NCBI GenBank assembly: GCA_035518375.1
Contig: DATIXQ010000004.1
Coordinates: 1 to 64,000 of the forward strand
Length of the DNA stretch: 64,000 nucleotides
Direction of reading: 5' to 3'
Source of the DNA: DATJLY01 sp035518375
GTDB taxonomy: Bacteria; Pseudomonadota; Alphaproteobacteria; ATCC43930; CGMCC-115725
Positions 51,019-59,887 of this stretch are shown one piece after another (position 1 is the first letter of the stretch; each line of letters opens with the position of its first letter). A model generated the notes under the pieces. It did no database searches and was not told the origin of the DNA. It saw nothing but the letters and a program-made list of their open reading frames with translations. Made by a program: the position numbers and the translations under genes.

Positions 51019-52101
51019 ATGCGCTGCGCTGCGAAAATGTCTTACCTGGGAGCGGTTTGCGCCCTGGGCCTGCTTGCAGGCTCGGGTACTGCGCATGCCG
51101 GCCTGACCCGGGTATGGGACTTCAGCTACACGGGACAGGCGAGCACGCTTGGGGGCTCGGCCTATTACGGCGACACGACCAAAGACGGCACCCTCGATCC
51201 CACCTGCACCAACCTGGTCCACGGCTGCAGCACGACGGGCGCGCAGAACGGAATGCCCTCGGTTCAGTTGTCGCCGTCAGGCGGATCGCAGATTTATACC
51301 GGCGTTTATACCAACCCGCTGACCCAAACCGGCCCCGGCGGTCTCCCCGTCGTCAGCCCCGGGCAATGGGATACCTCCGGCACCTCTGGCACGACGCCCA
51401 ACTCGCTCGCGGCGTCCGCCTACACCTTCCCCTCGGTCGGGCCGACCGGCACGAAGATCACGGCCGCCGATCTGGCGCTTGCGAATCTGACCTCGTCCTT
51501 CCTCGGCCAGTCGTTCCTCGGCATCGGCGTTTGCCCCACCAACGGAACGAAGAACTACGGCACGACGGGTCAGTGCGGCCAGGTTGGCAACAACAACCTC
51601 GACGAAGTGATCAAGCTGACGCCCAACATCACGGGCTTCGCGCTGCAGCCGATTTCCCTGCAGATCAGCAATGTGGACAAGGGCGACTCGGTCGCACTGT
51701 TCGGACAACTGATCGGCAGCTCGACGATCGTCCCGATCCTGCCGGCCGGCACGATCAAGCAGCTTATGACGGCCGGATCCGCAACGGAGATCAGCTCGGG
51801 CTACGGCGACAACCCGGCCGAGACCGTCTACGACATCAACTTCAAAGACGTGAACGGCGATTTCCCGAAGCTTCCTGACTTCGTCGACGAGGGCGGATAT
51901 AGCGCCCTTTACGTGGTGGCGGGCTATCAGGGCTGCACCGATGGCAGCACGCTCTCAAGCTGCCAGGACGCCATCACGCTCGACAATCTCTATGCCGGTT
52001 GGACTCCGATCCCCGAGCCCGCCTCGCTCGCGGTGTTCGGAACGGGTCTCATCGGCCTTGGCGCGATGTGGCGCCGCCGCCGCCAGGCGAAAGCCGCCTG
52101 A
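51019..52101 (+). CDS. PEP-CTERM sorting-domain protein (exosortase substrate)
   Basis: 360 aa. N-terminal signal peptide (MRCAAKMSYLGAVCALGLLA, cut near AHAG). The body is rich in Gly, Thr, Ser and Asn with few charges, as in surface or matrix proteins. The C-terminus is a classic PEP-CTERM: PIPEPAS near 330-336, a hydrophobic stretch (LAVFGTGLIGLGAMW) and the basic tail RRRRQAKAA. An exosortase would cut at PEP and pass the protein to the outside, probably tied to the exopolysaccharide. ATG has AGGGAG about 7 nt upstream. A sigma-54-like promoter and palindrome precede it; a bidirectional terminator follows. Confidence 0.92.
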   Translation: MRCAAKMSYLGAVCALGLLAGSGTAHAGLTRVWDFSYTGQASTLGGSAYYGDTTKDGTLDPTCTNLVHGCSTTGAQNGMPSVQLSPSGGSQIYTGVYTNPLTQTGPGGLPVVSPGQWDTSGTSGTTPNSLAASAYTFPSVGPTGTKITAADLALANLTSSFLGQSFLGIGVCPTNGTKNYGTTGQCGQVGNNNLDEVIKLTPNITGFALQPISLQISNVDKGDSVALFGQLIGSSTIVPILPAGTIKQLMTAGSATEISSGYGDNPAETVYDINFKDVNGDFPKLPDFVDEGGYSALYVVAGYQGCTDGSTLSSCQDAITLDNLYAGWTPIPEPASLAVFGTGLIGLGAMWRRRRQAKAA

Positions 52102-52122
52102 CGACGTCTTTGTTGCTGTGAA

Positions 52123-52150
52123 GAAGGGCGGCGCTCCGGCGCCGCCCTTC
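52123..52150. terminator. bidirectional terminator hairpin
   Basis: A perfect 12-bp stem (GAAGGGCGGCGC / GCGCCGCCCTTC) with a TCCG loop, 21 nt after the PEP-CTERM stop and 67 bp from the stop of the convergent sulfotransferase gene. T-rich sequence is short on both sides. Confidence 0.65.
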
Positions 52151-52216
52151 GCATTTGGGCGATCGCGCGCGCGCTTTTGGAAAAGTAGATTTTCGCGATC
52201 CCGAGCGGCATCCCGC

Positions 52217-53305
52217 TCAGAACCACAATTCTCCGGAACTCGAATCGTGCGCGCTGCCGACGTTGCGGCGCGCCAGCGAGATCGGCCCACCGAGTCCGAG
52301 GAAGGTGCCAACCTTTTCCCGGGTTGCAAGCTCGTCGAGCGCCTCGGTCCTCAGCTGCAGGAAGCGGTTCCCGAGACGCGCGGCAAGGGTTGCCATGTGT
52401 TCCTCGTACTCGACCACCGCGCGGCGATACTGCGCTTCCTTGGCAGCATTGGGATCGTGCCGCGCGTCGGGCGAGGGGATCGCTTCGCGCGTCGGCGACC
52501 ATCGCGTCGCCATCCATATGCCATTGTGCATCGGCGCGTGGCTGTTCTCGCTCGCTGCGGTGATACGCATGAACGAGCGGACGACGGCGTTGACATCGCG
52601 GGAGATACCGATCGCCCGGTAGTTCGGGAACTCGCGCCCGATCGCCTCGGCCTGACCGAGCCACCAGCTCGACCAGTCGAACACGGCGGGAAAATACTGT
52701 GTCAGGATGCGAAAACGCCGTACGTGGAAATCGACTTGGGCTGGATCTGCCGACCACCATACGAGCGGCGGATTCTCGTGCGTCGACAGCACGTCGGGAT
52801 TGGCGGCGATCATCGCCGCAAGCGCCGTCGAGCCAACCCGGCCCGAGCCCATGCCGAGCACAAGGAGTCCAGGCTCGGACCGTTTCTGACGGCGGCTCAT
52901 CAGCGCTTCGAGATTCTCGAAATAGGCCGCGGTGAGCCGCTCGGAAGGAAAGGATTTATAGATCGCCTCGAGCAGGAAAATGCCGCGCGCGACGCTGCCG
53001 ATCGGCCACTGCCGCTCGCCGTTGGCAAGGGCGAGATCGCCAAGCTGCATGCCGAGCGCGCGGTCGAAGGGGTTCGACTCGAACGCGGCGCCGAGCAGCT
53101 TTTCGGCCGCGCCCGAAAGACCGATGCGAGAGAGGAGCGACGCAACGTTTGTCGGCGCATCCCAGTAATAGGTGAAGAACCGGCGCGCCGCGATCCACGC
53201 GGCAAGCTTGAGGCGCGAGCGCGGGCGCGGCCGTGCCAGATCGGGGTCGATCTCGTCCTCTGCCATCAGCTTGGGCGGAAGACTATGCGCGGTGGTCTGT
53301 TGCAT
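52217..53305 (-). CDS. sulfotransferase-like protein
   Basis: 362 aa. LLVLGMGSGRVGSTALAAMI near 145-164 looks like a PAPS 5'-phosphosulfate loop (GSGRVGST in place of GxxRSGTT), and AIGISRDVNAVVRSFM resembles the 3'-phosphate-binding stretch. The remainder is helical with many Trp. It is less typical than the TPR sulfotransferase at 44553-46526, so activity is inferred. ATG 53305 overlaps the end of the glycosyltransferase gene by 23 nt; an ATG at 53266 is an alternative, and neither has a good ribosome site. The pair is likely one operon that adds a sugar and modifies it. Confidence 0.7.
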   Translation of the reverse strand: MQQTTAHSLPPKLMAEDEIDPDLARPRPRSRLKLAAWIAARRFFTYYWDAPTNVASLLSRIGLSGAAEKLLGAAFESNPFDRALGMQLGDLALANGERQWPIGSVARGIFLLEAIYKSFPSERLTAAYFENLEALMSRRQKRSEPGLLVLGMGSGRVGSTALAAMIAANPDVLSTHENPPLVWWSADPAQVDFHVRRFRILTQYFPAVFDWSSWWLGQAEAIGREFPNYRAIGISRDVNAVVRSFMRITAASENSHAPMHNGIWMATRWSPTREAIPSPDARHDPNAAKEAQYRRAVVEYEEHMATLAARLGNRFLQLRTEALDELATREKVGTFLGLGGPISLARRNVGSAHDSSSGELWF

Positions 53306-54302
53306 GCGCGCGATATTTTCCCGAGCCCCAAACCTGATGCGTGCCGCCCAAGCGCCGCGCGAGGCGCGCCATGAAGGCCATTGCCGCGCGCGGATGAGAG
53401 AGGAGGATGAAGGCGGCGCGGTCGGGGCGCCGATCGATCTTGAAGGCTTTGACTGCCGCCATGTAGTGCTCCATGACGACAAAATGCTGCTCGCGCCATG
53501 CTACCGCGCGGACGAGGTCCTTGTCGGCGCTTCCGCGGACCCGTTCGGCGCAATGCTCATTGAGACGGCGGATGATCCGGTAATCATAGCGCCACGCGCC
53601 ATTGCCGCCTTCCGTCCAAGTGCCGGTGGAGGGACTCCAGGGCAGGACATAGTAGTAAAGCGGCTCCGGCAGAAGCCACGCCTTGCCGCCGGCGGCGAAG
53701 AATTCGACGAGCAGCCCGTAATCCTGGCCGAGCTTGGCGTCCTCGGGGTAGAGCAGACGATGGCGACGCACGAAATCCGCGCGCAGCACGGGCTTCAAAA
53801 GCGCGCGATCGAAATTCGTCCCGGTGTGATCGGCGATCAGGTCTGACGGCGTGAACGGACGCGGCTCGCTCGACGGCCCGAAGGCGGCGCCGAGAATGGC
53901 GCCGTCGGCAGCATCGACGAGGTACTGATTGTCGGTCGCCATGTCGGCCGATGTGCGCTCGCCGAGCGCGACGACGCGCGCGAGACGGTCCGGGTGATAC
54001 CAGTCGTCGGCGTCGAGCACCGCGAGCCAGCGGCCGCGCGCGATCTCGTGCGCGTGATTGAGCGCGCGTGACTTGCCGCCATTCTTCGGCATGCGCACCA
54101 CTTTGACGCGCGCATCGCGCGCCGCATACGTGTCGGCGATCTTGGCCGTGTCGTCGACCGAGCCGTCGTCGATGACGATGATCTCGAGATCTCGTTCCGT
54201 CTGATCGAGCGCCGATTGGATCGCCCGGCCGAGCGTGGGCGCGGCGTTGTAGGCGGGGATGAGAACCGAGGCTTTCGGCGCGGATAGTGCGTCTTGGGGC
54301 AC
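53283..54302 (-). CDS. glycosyltransferase family 2
   Basis: 339 aa GT-A fold. ASVLIPAYNAAPTLGRAIQSAL opens the nucleotide-binding half, IEIIVIDDGS-type DDGSVDD follows, and WLAVLDADDWYHPDRL gives the DxD metal site. The C-terminal half includes the QDYGLLVEFFAAGG acceptor-side motif with its ED-like acid. GTG start at 54302 with GAGG 4-5 nt upstream. It is followed by, and overlaps, the sulfotransferase-like gene. No membrane segment, so it works at the cytoplasmic face on a lipid-linked sugar. Confidence 0.88.
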   Translation of the reverse strand: MPQDALSAPKASVLIPAYNAAPTLGRAIQSALDQTERDLEIIVIDDGSVDDTAKIADTYAARDARVKVVRMPKNGGKSRALNHAHEIARGRWLAVLDADDWYHPDRLARVVALGERTSADMATDNQYLVDAADGAILGAAFGPSSEPRPFTPSDLIADHTGTNFDRALLKPVLRADFVRRHRLLYPEDAKLGQDYGLLVEFFAAGGKAWLLPEPLYYYVLPWSPSTGTWTEGGNGAWRYDYRIIRRLNEHCAERVRGSADKDLVRAVAWREQHFVVMEHYMAAVKAFKIDRRPDRAAFILLSHPRAAMAFMARLARRLGGTHQVWGSGKYRAHATDHRA

Positions 54303-54706
54303 GTCGCCTCAGTCCAAAGAAAAGACGCGCCGGGCTTGCCGGCGCTCTTGGCGCGAAGCCGGCAACCGTTCGCGCGTGCTGACCGGCGAGCGGGAAGCGG
54401 GAAAGCCCATTACCATCTTTCTTGGGGATTCAATCCAGGCGCGGCGATCATACAGGACCTCGACTTTTCGAGTAAACTAGGCAGAAGTTGCTAAGACGCT
54501 ATAAACCTGTCCCTGTCACAGTCGCGTCGGGCGGACGCGCCACTTCTCCTTAACCTCTGTGCCGGCCGATCTTTGCCCGCCCAAGGGGTTTCCGTCTTGC
54601 TCCGCGCGTCGCCCCAATGGTATGGACGCATCGATCTCCGCTCGACACTCTTCGCGGCGATTTCATCGCGGACCGGTGATGCGATGCGGCGAGGGCACGT
54701 CTCCCG
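54303..54706 (+). other. intergenic region with divergent promoters, no gene seen
   Basis: About 400 bp between the diverging GT2 and Wzx-like genes. No frame with a start signal or family pattern is present. At 54585-54600 a GG-N10-GC arrangement with CTTGCT at -12 but a poor -24 (GGGTTTC) could be a weak sigma-54 site for the Wzx gene. No TTGTAAAAA palindrome or TTGA box is found in it. Confidence 0.5.
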
Positions 54707-56026
54707 ATGAAACGTCTTTCGGCCGCGGTCCGGCGCTATCTGACGGAGCAGAGCGTCTATCGCGGCGTGCTCTACCTGTTTGCCGGCAACGCCACGGCGC
54801 AGGCGATTTCGCTCCTGGCATATCCGGTACTGACGCGGCTCTATACGCCGGCTGAAATTGGCGTCCTCGGCTTCTTCACCGCGATCTCCGCAAGCCTCCA
54901 GGTGATCGCTTCGCTGCGTTATGACCTTGCCGTCACGATCGCGGATTCCGACGAGGAAGCCGGCAACCTTGTGGCGGTCGGCTTCATCGCGATCCTGTTC
55001 ACCTCCTTGTGCGCGGTGGTGATTGTCTTCTTGCTGCCCGCCTCGGTCGAGCAGCATTTCTCCGCGGTCACGCCTTATCTCATGTTCATTCCGCTCATCA
55101 TGCTGTGCGCGGGCGCCAACGCCGTCCTTGCCAACGAGGCGACGCGGCTGCGCCGGTTCAAGGATCTGATGCGGATGCGCTTCAGTCAGGCGATCGTCGG
55201 CCCGCTGCTGCAGATCGTCCTCGGCTGGGCGGGGCTCGGGCCCGTGGGGCTGCTCCTCGGATTTCTGTCCTCGCTGGCGTCGGGGACCGTCGGTCTCGTC
55301 ACTCGCCTGCTCGTCGGACCCGCATCGCCGCTTCGTCACGTCACATTTGTCGGCATCCGCGCCGCCGCCTTTCGCCATCGCCATTTCCCGCTCTTTTCGG
55401 TGTTCGCGGCGCTCGTCGGCGGCATCGCCAACAATCTCCTGATCCTGGCCTTCACGCTGCTCTACGGTCCCGAGATCGGCGGGTTCCTGTTCCTGGGCGA
55501 CCGCGTGATCGGCCGCCCGCTCTTGCTCATCACCCTCTCGATGGCGCCGGTCATGCTGGCCGAATCCGCGACGCTGCGCCGCGAACGGCCGCAAGCGCTC
55601 CGCGGCTTTCTCCTGGAGCAGACGAAAAAGCAGATCCTCATCGGCGCGTTGTGGGTCGGCGCGATTGCGATCACCGCTCCCTATATCGTCCCGGTCGTGT
55701 TCGGCGCGAAGTGGAGCAGTTCCGTCATCTATCTCGAATATCTCGCCATTGGGCGTGTCGTGTCCGTCGCGGTCGGCACGCTGATGCCCGTGCTGCAGGC
55801 GATCGCGAAGCAGGGGCTGACGCTCGCGCTCGTGTCGGTGCGCCTCTGCGTTATGGGAGGGGTGTTGCTCGCCGCCTACGAGCTGGGGTTTGGCCCGCCG
55901 CTCGCGGTGCTCGCGTGCGCGCTGGCGGACACGGTGACACAGGTCGCAAGCTTGCTCGTGGTTTATCGCGCGGTTGCGCAGGTCGCGCGCTACCCCGTGG
56001 CCGAAGCAAGTCCCGCGCGCTCATAG
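54707..56026 (+). CDS. Wzx-like polysaccharide flippase
   Basis: 439 aa with about 12 membrane segments of the MOP/polysaccharide-transporter superfamily. FAGNATAQAISLLAYPVLTRLYTPAEIGVLGFF at the start is the usual opening of Wzx-type exporters. It flips the lipid-linked repeat unit from the cytoplasmic to the periplasmic face. The ATG has no strong ribosome site (CTCCCG region). Its 3' end overlaps the convergent glycosyltransferase gene by 37 nt. Confidence 0.88.
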   Translation: MKRLSAAVRRYLTEQSVYRGVLYLFAGNATAQAISLLAYPVLTRLYTPAEIGVLGFFTAISASLQVIASLRYDLAVTIADSDEEAGNLVAVGFIAILFTSLCAVVIVFLLPASVEQHFSAVTPYLMFIPLIMLCAGANAVLANEATRLRRFKDLMRMRFSQAIVGPLLQIVLGWAGLGPVGLLLGFLSSLASGTVGLVTRLLVGPASPLRHVTFVGIRAAAFRHRHFPLFSVFAALVGGIANNLLILAFTLLYGPEIGGFLFLGDRVIGRPLLLITLSMAPVMLAESATLRRERPQALRGFLLEQTKKQILIGALWVGAIAITAPYIVPVVFGAKWSSSVIYLEYLAIGRVVSVAVGTLMPVLQAIAKQGLTLALVSVRLCVMGGVLLAAYELGFGPPLAVLACALADTVTQVASLLVVYRAVAQVARYPVAEASPARS

Positions 56027-57153
56027 ACCGTGCGCGTCGCGCGCGCGATCTCGGCCCAGCTCGGAATGTTCCGGTCGCACTCGCGCGCTGCGGCGGCAAG
56101 CCGCTGCCGCAACGGCTCGTCCTCGATCAACCGCCCGAGCGCCAGCGCCAGCGCCGCGGGATCGTCCGACGGCGTCACGAGCGCCGTCTCGCCGTCGACC
56201 AGCAGCTCTCCGAACAGCCCCACGCGCGTCGCGACAATCGGCTTGCCGGTCGAAAGCGCCGTCATCAAAACGCCGCTCGCGTCGATGTCACGGTAAGGAA
56301 ATACGATGGCGTCGGCGCGATCGAAGAGCGCCGGCATTTCCTCGTCCTCGACGAAGCGGAAGTCGAACTCGAAGCGCTCGCTGACGCCGCGCGCGGCGGC
56401 AAGCGCGAGGAGCGGGCCCACATCCATATAGGGCTTGCCGACGACCCTGACGCGGCAACGCGCGCGCAGCGCCGGCGACAGCTCCGCCACGGCCCGGATC
56501 AGCACGTCCAGCCCCTTATAGGGCTTGAGCTTGCCGAACATCAGGAATTCGATCGTGCCGGACGCGGCCGCGGCAGAGTGCCGCCGCTCGCCGAGCTCGA
56601 GCCGTTCGTGGAGCCGGCCGTGTGCCACCCTCGCGAGCTTCGCCGGCGGGATGCCGTGCTCCTCGAGGCGGGCGCGGGCGTGCTCGGTATGGACGAGGAG
56701 CGCGTCGAACTCGTTGAGGATGCGGCGCGCGCCGAAGCGTTGCGCCGTCGTGCCGGGCGCGCCGTAATAGGGATTGGAATCGTGCACCGTCAGGACGAGC
56801 GGCGCGATCGCTCGCAACCGGCGCAGAAAGAGCCGGTCGACGGCCGGCAGCGGGACCCATTGAAAATGGATGATGTCCGGGCGCCAGCGTGCGAGCGCTC
56901 CCGCGAGCCGCGCCATGTCGGCCGTGTGCGACAGGCCCTTGAGGACGCGGCCGAGAGGGGCGGGAAGGTCGGGCAACGGTGCGAGGCCGCGATAGAAATG
57001 TTCGACGATGTCCGGCGCGGGTCCGATCGGGTCCGCCCGCGTGAGGCGCTTCGTGTAAAGGCGAGGCTCGGCCCCTACCTCGCGAAGGCCCTTCATCAGT
57101 TCGAGATCGTAGGGCGCCGTGAAGAGGGACGGGTCGATCAGCGCGACCTTCAT
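55990..57153 (-). CDS. glycosyltransferase family 4
   Basis: 387 aa GT-B fold. MKVALIDPSLFTAPYDLELM opens the N-half, IIHFQWVPLPAVDRLFLRRL and VHDSNPYYG follow. In the C-half FLMFGKLKPYKGLDVLIRAV and DIDASGVLMTALSTGKPIVATRVGLFGELL take the place of the E-x7-E loop (here D...ASGVLMTA, so the first Glu is not conserved). ATG 57153 starts 7 nt after the polymerase stop on the same strand, forming a Wzy-GT pair. It adds one sugar of the repeat. Confidence 0.87.
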   Translation of the reverse strand: MKVALIDPSLFTAPYDLELMKGLREVGAEPRLYTKRLTRADPIGPAPDIVEHFYRGLAPLPDLPAPLGRVLKGLSHTADMARLAGALARWRPDIIHFQWVPLPAVDRLFLRRLRAIAPLVLTVHDSNPYYGAPGTTAQRFGARRILNEFDALLVHTEHARARLEEHGIPPAKLARVAHGRLHERLELGERRHSAAAASGTIEFLMFGKLKPYKGLDVLIRAVAELSPALRARCRVRVVGKPYMDVGPLLALAAARGVSERFEFDFRFVEDEEMPALFDRADAIVFPYRDIDASGVLMTALSTGKPIVATRVGLFGELLVDGETALVTPSDDPAALALALGRLIEDEPLRQRLAAAARECDRNIPSWAEIARATRTVYERAGLASATG

Positions 57154-57160
57154 CCGCGCA

Positions 57161-58468
57161 TCAGGTCGGCTCGAGCGTAGATCGGCGCGCCGCGAAGGCC
57201 GGCGCTTCGCCGGCGGGGGCATCGGCCGCGGCGGTGCGCGGTCGCCGGATCGCAACCGCCGTCGGGAAGATCAGCAGGTACATGATCATTTCCTGCGGCT
57301 GCGTGACCATGTTGCCGCCGAGGATGGTGATCTGCAGCAGAAGGGCCCATTTGACGTAGCCCGAGACATCCGACGCCCACATGCAGCGCACGAGGAAAAT
57401 GAAATAGATGAGCGTGCCGAGGAGCCCGTATTCGAAAATCATCTTGGCCCAGGTCGGTCCCCAGGCCATGACAACCGATCTCCGCACAAACGGCATGTAC
57501 GTGCCGGAGCCCACCCCCAGAAGCGCGTTCTTCAGGCTCGGCCAGATCCACTCGTCGAGCACGATCCACGGCGCGATGAAGCGCACGTAGCCGCTGGTCT
57601 CCTGGCTCCTGCCCGTGAGCTCGGCGGCGCGATTGACGAACAGATCAAAGCCCAGCACGTCGGTCGCGATGAAGTACGCGATGCCGAGGCCGAAAACACC
57701 GAGGACGAGGGTCCAGATTCGGCGTTGGGCCACGAGGTAGAGCGGCAGGCAGAGGCACAGGATCGCCAAGCCGCTGCCGGAATACGAAACGGCCTCGCCC
57801 AGCAGCAGGATGCCGACGACGACCCAGCGCCGGAAATACACGAGCTCGATCACGACTCCGATGCAGACCAGCATGCTGAAGAATGACGGCTCGAGCAGGA
57901 AAATCCCGTTGCTCTTGAAATAATGCGCACCCGTGTAAAGCGGGATCACATTGTTGTAGTTTTCCATCTGCGCGCCTTGCGCCGCGTAGTTCTCGATCGG
58001 GAAGGCGAGGTCCGGACCGATCACGAACTGCGCGACGAATTGCGCCACGCCGCAAAGCGCGATGATGACGGCAATGCGCTGGTAGTAGATGAGCTGGATG
58101 TTCGGCCGGAGCATTCCCGGCCGCATCGAAAAGCAATAGGGCCCGTGGAAGACGGTGAGAAGTGCCAGCGACTTGATCGAGAACGCCGCGCCCTGGATGT
58201 TGCCGCTGACGACCTGCAGCATGATGAGGACGAAGAAGGTCAGCGCGTAAGCGCCGGTGTTGACCGTATTGATCTCCATCCGCCCAAGCGCAACCGCAGC
58301 GACCACACAGATGAAAAGGAGCGGCAAAGTCGCTGCAATATGTCGGCTCGAACTGACCGGGATGCCGAATTTGGCTATGAATATCATCGCCAGAAATGGC
58401 AAGAGCAGCAGCCATTCCGCGAGACTATCGTACGATTTGGACTGCGCCCGGCTGTCGCCGATGGTCAT
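57161..58468 (-). CDS. O-antigen polymerase/ligase-like membrane protein (Wzy-like)
   Basis: 435 aa with about ten to eleven membrane segments and one large periplasmic loop (about 165-225), a layout seen in Wzy polymerases and WaaL ligases. LVFVNRAAELTGRSQETSGYVRFIAP and GVGSGTYMPF in the second part resemble the conserved Arg-bearing loop of this group. It should join repeat units at the periplasmic face. ATG 58468 has AAGGA 4 nt upstream; a GTG at 58507 would add 13 residues without family likeness. It forms an operon with the GT4 gene and diverges from the GT2 gene at 58619. Confidence 0.8.
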   Translation of the reverse strand: MTIGDSRAQSKSYDSLAEWLLLLPFLAMIFIAKFGIPVSSSRHIAATLPLLFICVVAAVALGRMEINTVNTGAYALTFFVLIMLQVVSGNIQGAAFSIKSLALLTVFHGPYCFSMRPGMLRPNIQLIYYQRIAVIIALCGVAQFVAQFVIGPDLAFPIENYAAQGAQMENYNNVIPLYTGAHYFKSNGIFLLEPSFFSMLVCIGVVIELVYFRRWVVVGILLLGEAVSYSGSGLAILCLCLPLYLVAQRRIWTLVLGVFGLGIAYFIATDVLGFDLFVNRAAELTGRSQETSGYVRFIAPWIVLDEWIWPSLKNALLGVGSGTYMPFVRRSVVMAWGPTWAKMIFEYGLLGTLIYFIFLVRCMWASDVSGYVKWALLLQITILGGNMVTQPQEMIMYLLIFPTAVAIRRPRTAAADAPAGEAPAFAARRSTLEPT

Positions 58469-58580
58469 AATTCCTTGGTCCGCGGAGGGGTAATTCTGGT
58501 CGATCACCTAAGGGCCACGACATTAATAAAGCCCTAAGGAATCTCGTATACCTTTCCTAAAATACCCTTGACATCGGACC

Positions 58581-58596
58581 TTGGCAACCTGCTCGC
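58581..58596 (+). promoter_or_regulatory. possible sigma-54 promoter of the GT2 gene
   Basis: TTGGCAACCTGCTCGC: TTGGCA at -24 and GC 10 bp after GG, but -12 reads CTCGC. The start would be near 58607, 12 nt before ATG 58619. If real, the longer frame from TTG 58568 is not translated. Confidence 0.35.
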
Positions 58597-58618
58597 GCCT
58601 TTCTTCGGACCTTTGACC

Positions 58619-59767
58619 ATGCCGGCATGGGCTCTCTGGGCCGCTTCCGTCGTGTTTTTCCTGGCGGCGCTCCATCCCTTCACGACCTACCCGGCGAGCC
58701 TCCTGCTGATCCGCCGCTGGAAGCGCGCGCCGGCCGTCGGCCTCGCTCGGCCCGACAACGGCCTGAGCTTTGCCATATGCTTTTGCGCCTACAACGAGGA
58801 ACGGGTCATCCGGCAGAAGATCGAGAATCTGCTTGGCGTCAAACGCATTGTCCCGAACCTTGAGCTGCTCGCCTATGTCGATGGCGCGACCGATCGGACG
58901 GCGGAAATTCTCGCGGAATATTCGGGCGAGATCACGACCCACGTGTCGCCTGAGCGGCACGGCAAGACCTATGGCATGAACAAGCTCGTGGCGCTGGCGA
59001 AGGCGCAGATCGTCGTCTTCACCGATGCCAACGTGATGCTCGATCCGGACGCGCTCGACAATTTGCGCCGTTATTTCGCCGACCCGCAGGTCGGCTGCGT
59101 GTGCGGCCACCTCATTTACGTCAATTCCGCGCAATCGGCGACCGCAAGCACTGGCTCGCTGTTCTGGCGCCTCGAGGAATGGATCAAAGCGCGCGAGACC
59201 GAGACGGGCTCCGCGATGGGTGCCGACGGCTCGCTCTTCGCCATCCGGCGCGCGCTGCACCGGCCGCCGCCGCCGCATCTTATCGACGACATGTACGTGT
59301 CGCTCAGCATCCTGTGCGATGGCTATCGCGTGGTACGCGGCCCCGACGTGCTCGCTTATGAGGAGGCGGTCACGGCCTCGCGCGAGGAATTCCAGCGCAA
59401 GATCCGCATTGCGTGCCAGGCCTTCAACGTGCACCGCGCGCTGTGGCCGCGCCTCAAGCGGCTCGGCGCGTTGCCGCTCTACGAGTATCTGTCGCACAAG
59501 CTGCTGCGATGGTTATCGGTCTACAACCTGCTGATCGCCGCCGTCTTTTGCGAGGCGGCGTTCGTTGCATCGGGCGCCGCGCGCCTGGGCGTGGCACTCG
59601 CATTGGCGGGAGCGCTCGTGCTCGCCGCCGGCTGTCTTCGCGTCAAGCCGTTCAAGGAATTGTGCGAGATATTCCTGGCCCTCGTGGCTACGGGAATCGG
59701 CGTCTGGCGCTCGTGCAAAGGCGAGCATTTCCGCATTTGGACGCCTGCTTCATCAATTCGCGGTTAA
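58619..59767 (+). CDS. membrane glycosyltransferase family 2
   Basis: About 382 aa. One N-terminal membrane segment (about 5-25), GT-A domain with FAICFCAYNEERVIRQKIENLL, LLAYVDGATDRT, the DxD-like VVFTDANVMLD, and DDMYVSLSILCDGYRV before a QxxRW-like RKIRIACQAFNVHRALWPRL. Two or three C-terminal segments (about 300-370) follow. This layout is that of processive or priming polysaccharide synthases. ATG 58619 (MPAWALWAASVVFF) is preferred over TTG 58568. The chain-length gene follows after 120 bp. Confidence 0.85.
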   Translation: MPAWALWAASVVFFLAALHPFTTYPASLLLIRRWKRAPAVGLARPDNGLSFAICFCAYNEERVIRQKIENLLGVKRIVPNLELLAYVDGATDRTAEILAEYSGEITTHVSPERHGKTYGMNKLVALAKAQIVVFTDANVMLDPDALDNLRRYFADPQVGCVCGHLIYVNSAQSATASTGSLFWRLEEWIKARETETGSAMGADGSLFAIRRALHRPPPPHLIDDMYVSLSILCDGYRVVRGPDVLAYEEAVTASREEFQRKIRIACQAFNVHRALWPRLKRLGALPLYEYLSHKLLRWLSVYNLLIAAVFCEAAFVASGAARLGVALALAGALVLAAGCLRVKPFKELCEIFLALVATGIGVWRSCKGEHFRIWTPASSIRG

Positions 59768-59837
59768 TCTGAGGATCGCAAGCAAAATGCTTGATAATCC
59801 AAGTAGAAAGGTTGTATTTTTGTTGAGACTTTTGCCG

Positions 59838-59855
59838 TTGGCACGATTGCAGCAT
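59838..59855 (+). promoter_or_regulatory. sigma-54-like promoter of the chain-length-determinant gene
   Basis: TTGGCACGATTGCAGCATT: a perfect -24 element (TTGGCACG) and GC 10 bp after GG (CAGCA at -12). The start would be near 59865, 23 nt before ATG 59888, which has AAGGAG 9 nt upstream. A CAAGCA-AAA-TGCTTG inverted repeat lies about 60 bp upstream of it. Confidence 0.55.
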
Positions 59856-59887
59856 TCATCTCCACGTGGCTCAAGGAGTGGCAGGGC

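Noticed and set aside
54585..54600. Sigma-54 promoter for the Wzx-like gene
   Set aside because: GG-N10-GC spacing and CTTGCT are right but the -24 element is poor, and such spacing is frequent by chance in this GC-rich DNA.
55009..57180. 723-codon plus-strand frame across the Wzx and GT4 genes
   Set aside because: It runs through the frame of one real gene and the antisense of another, has no domain pattern and is rich in Arg.
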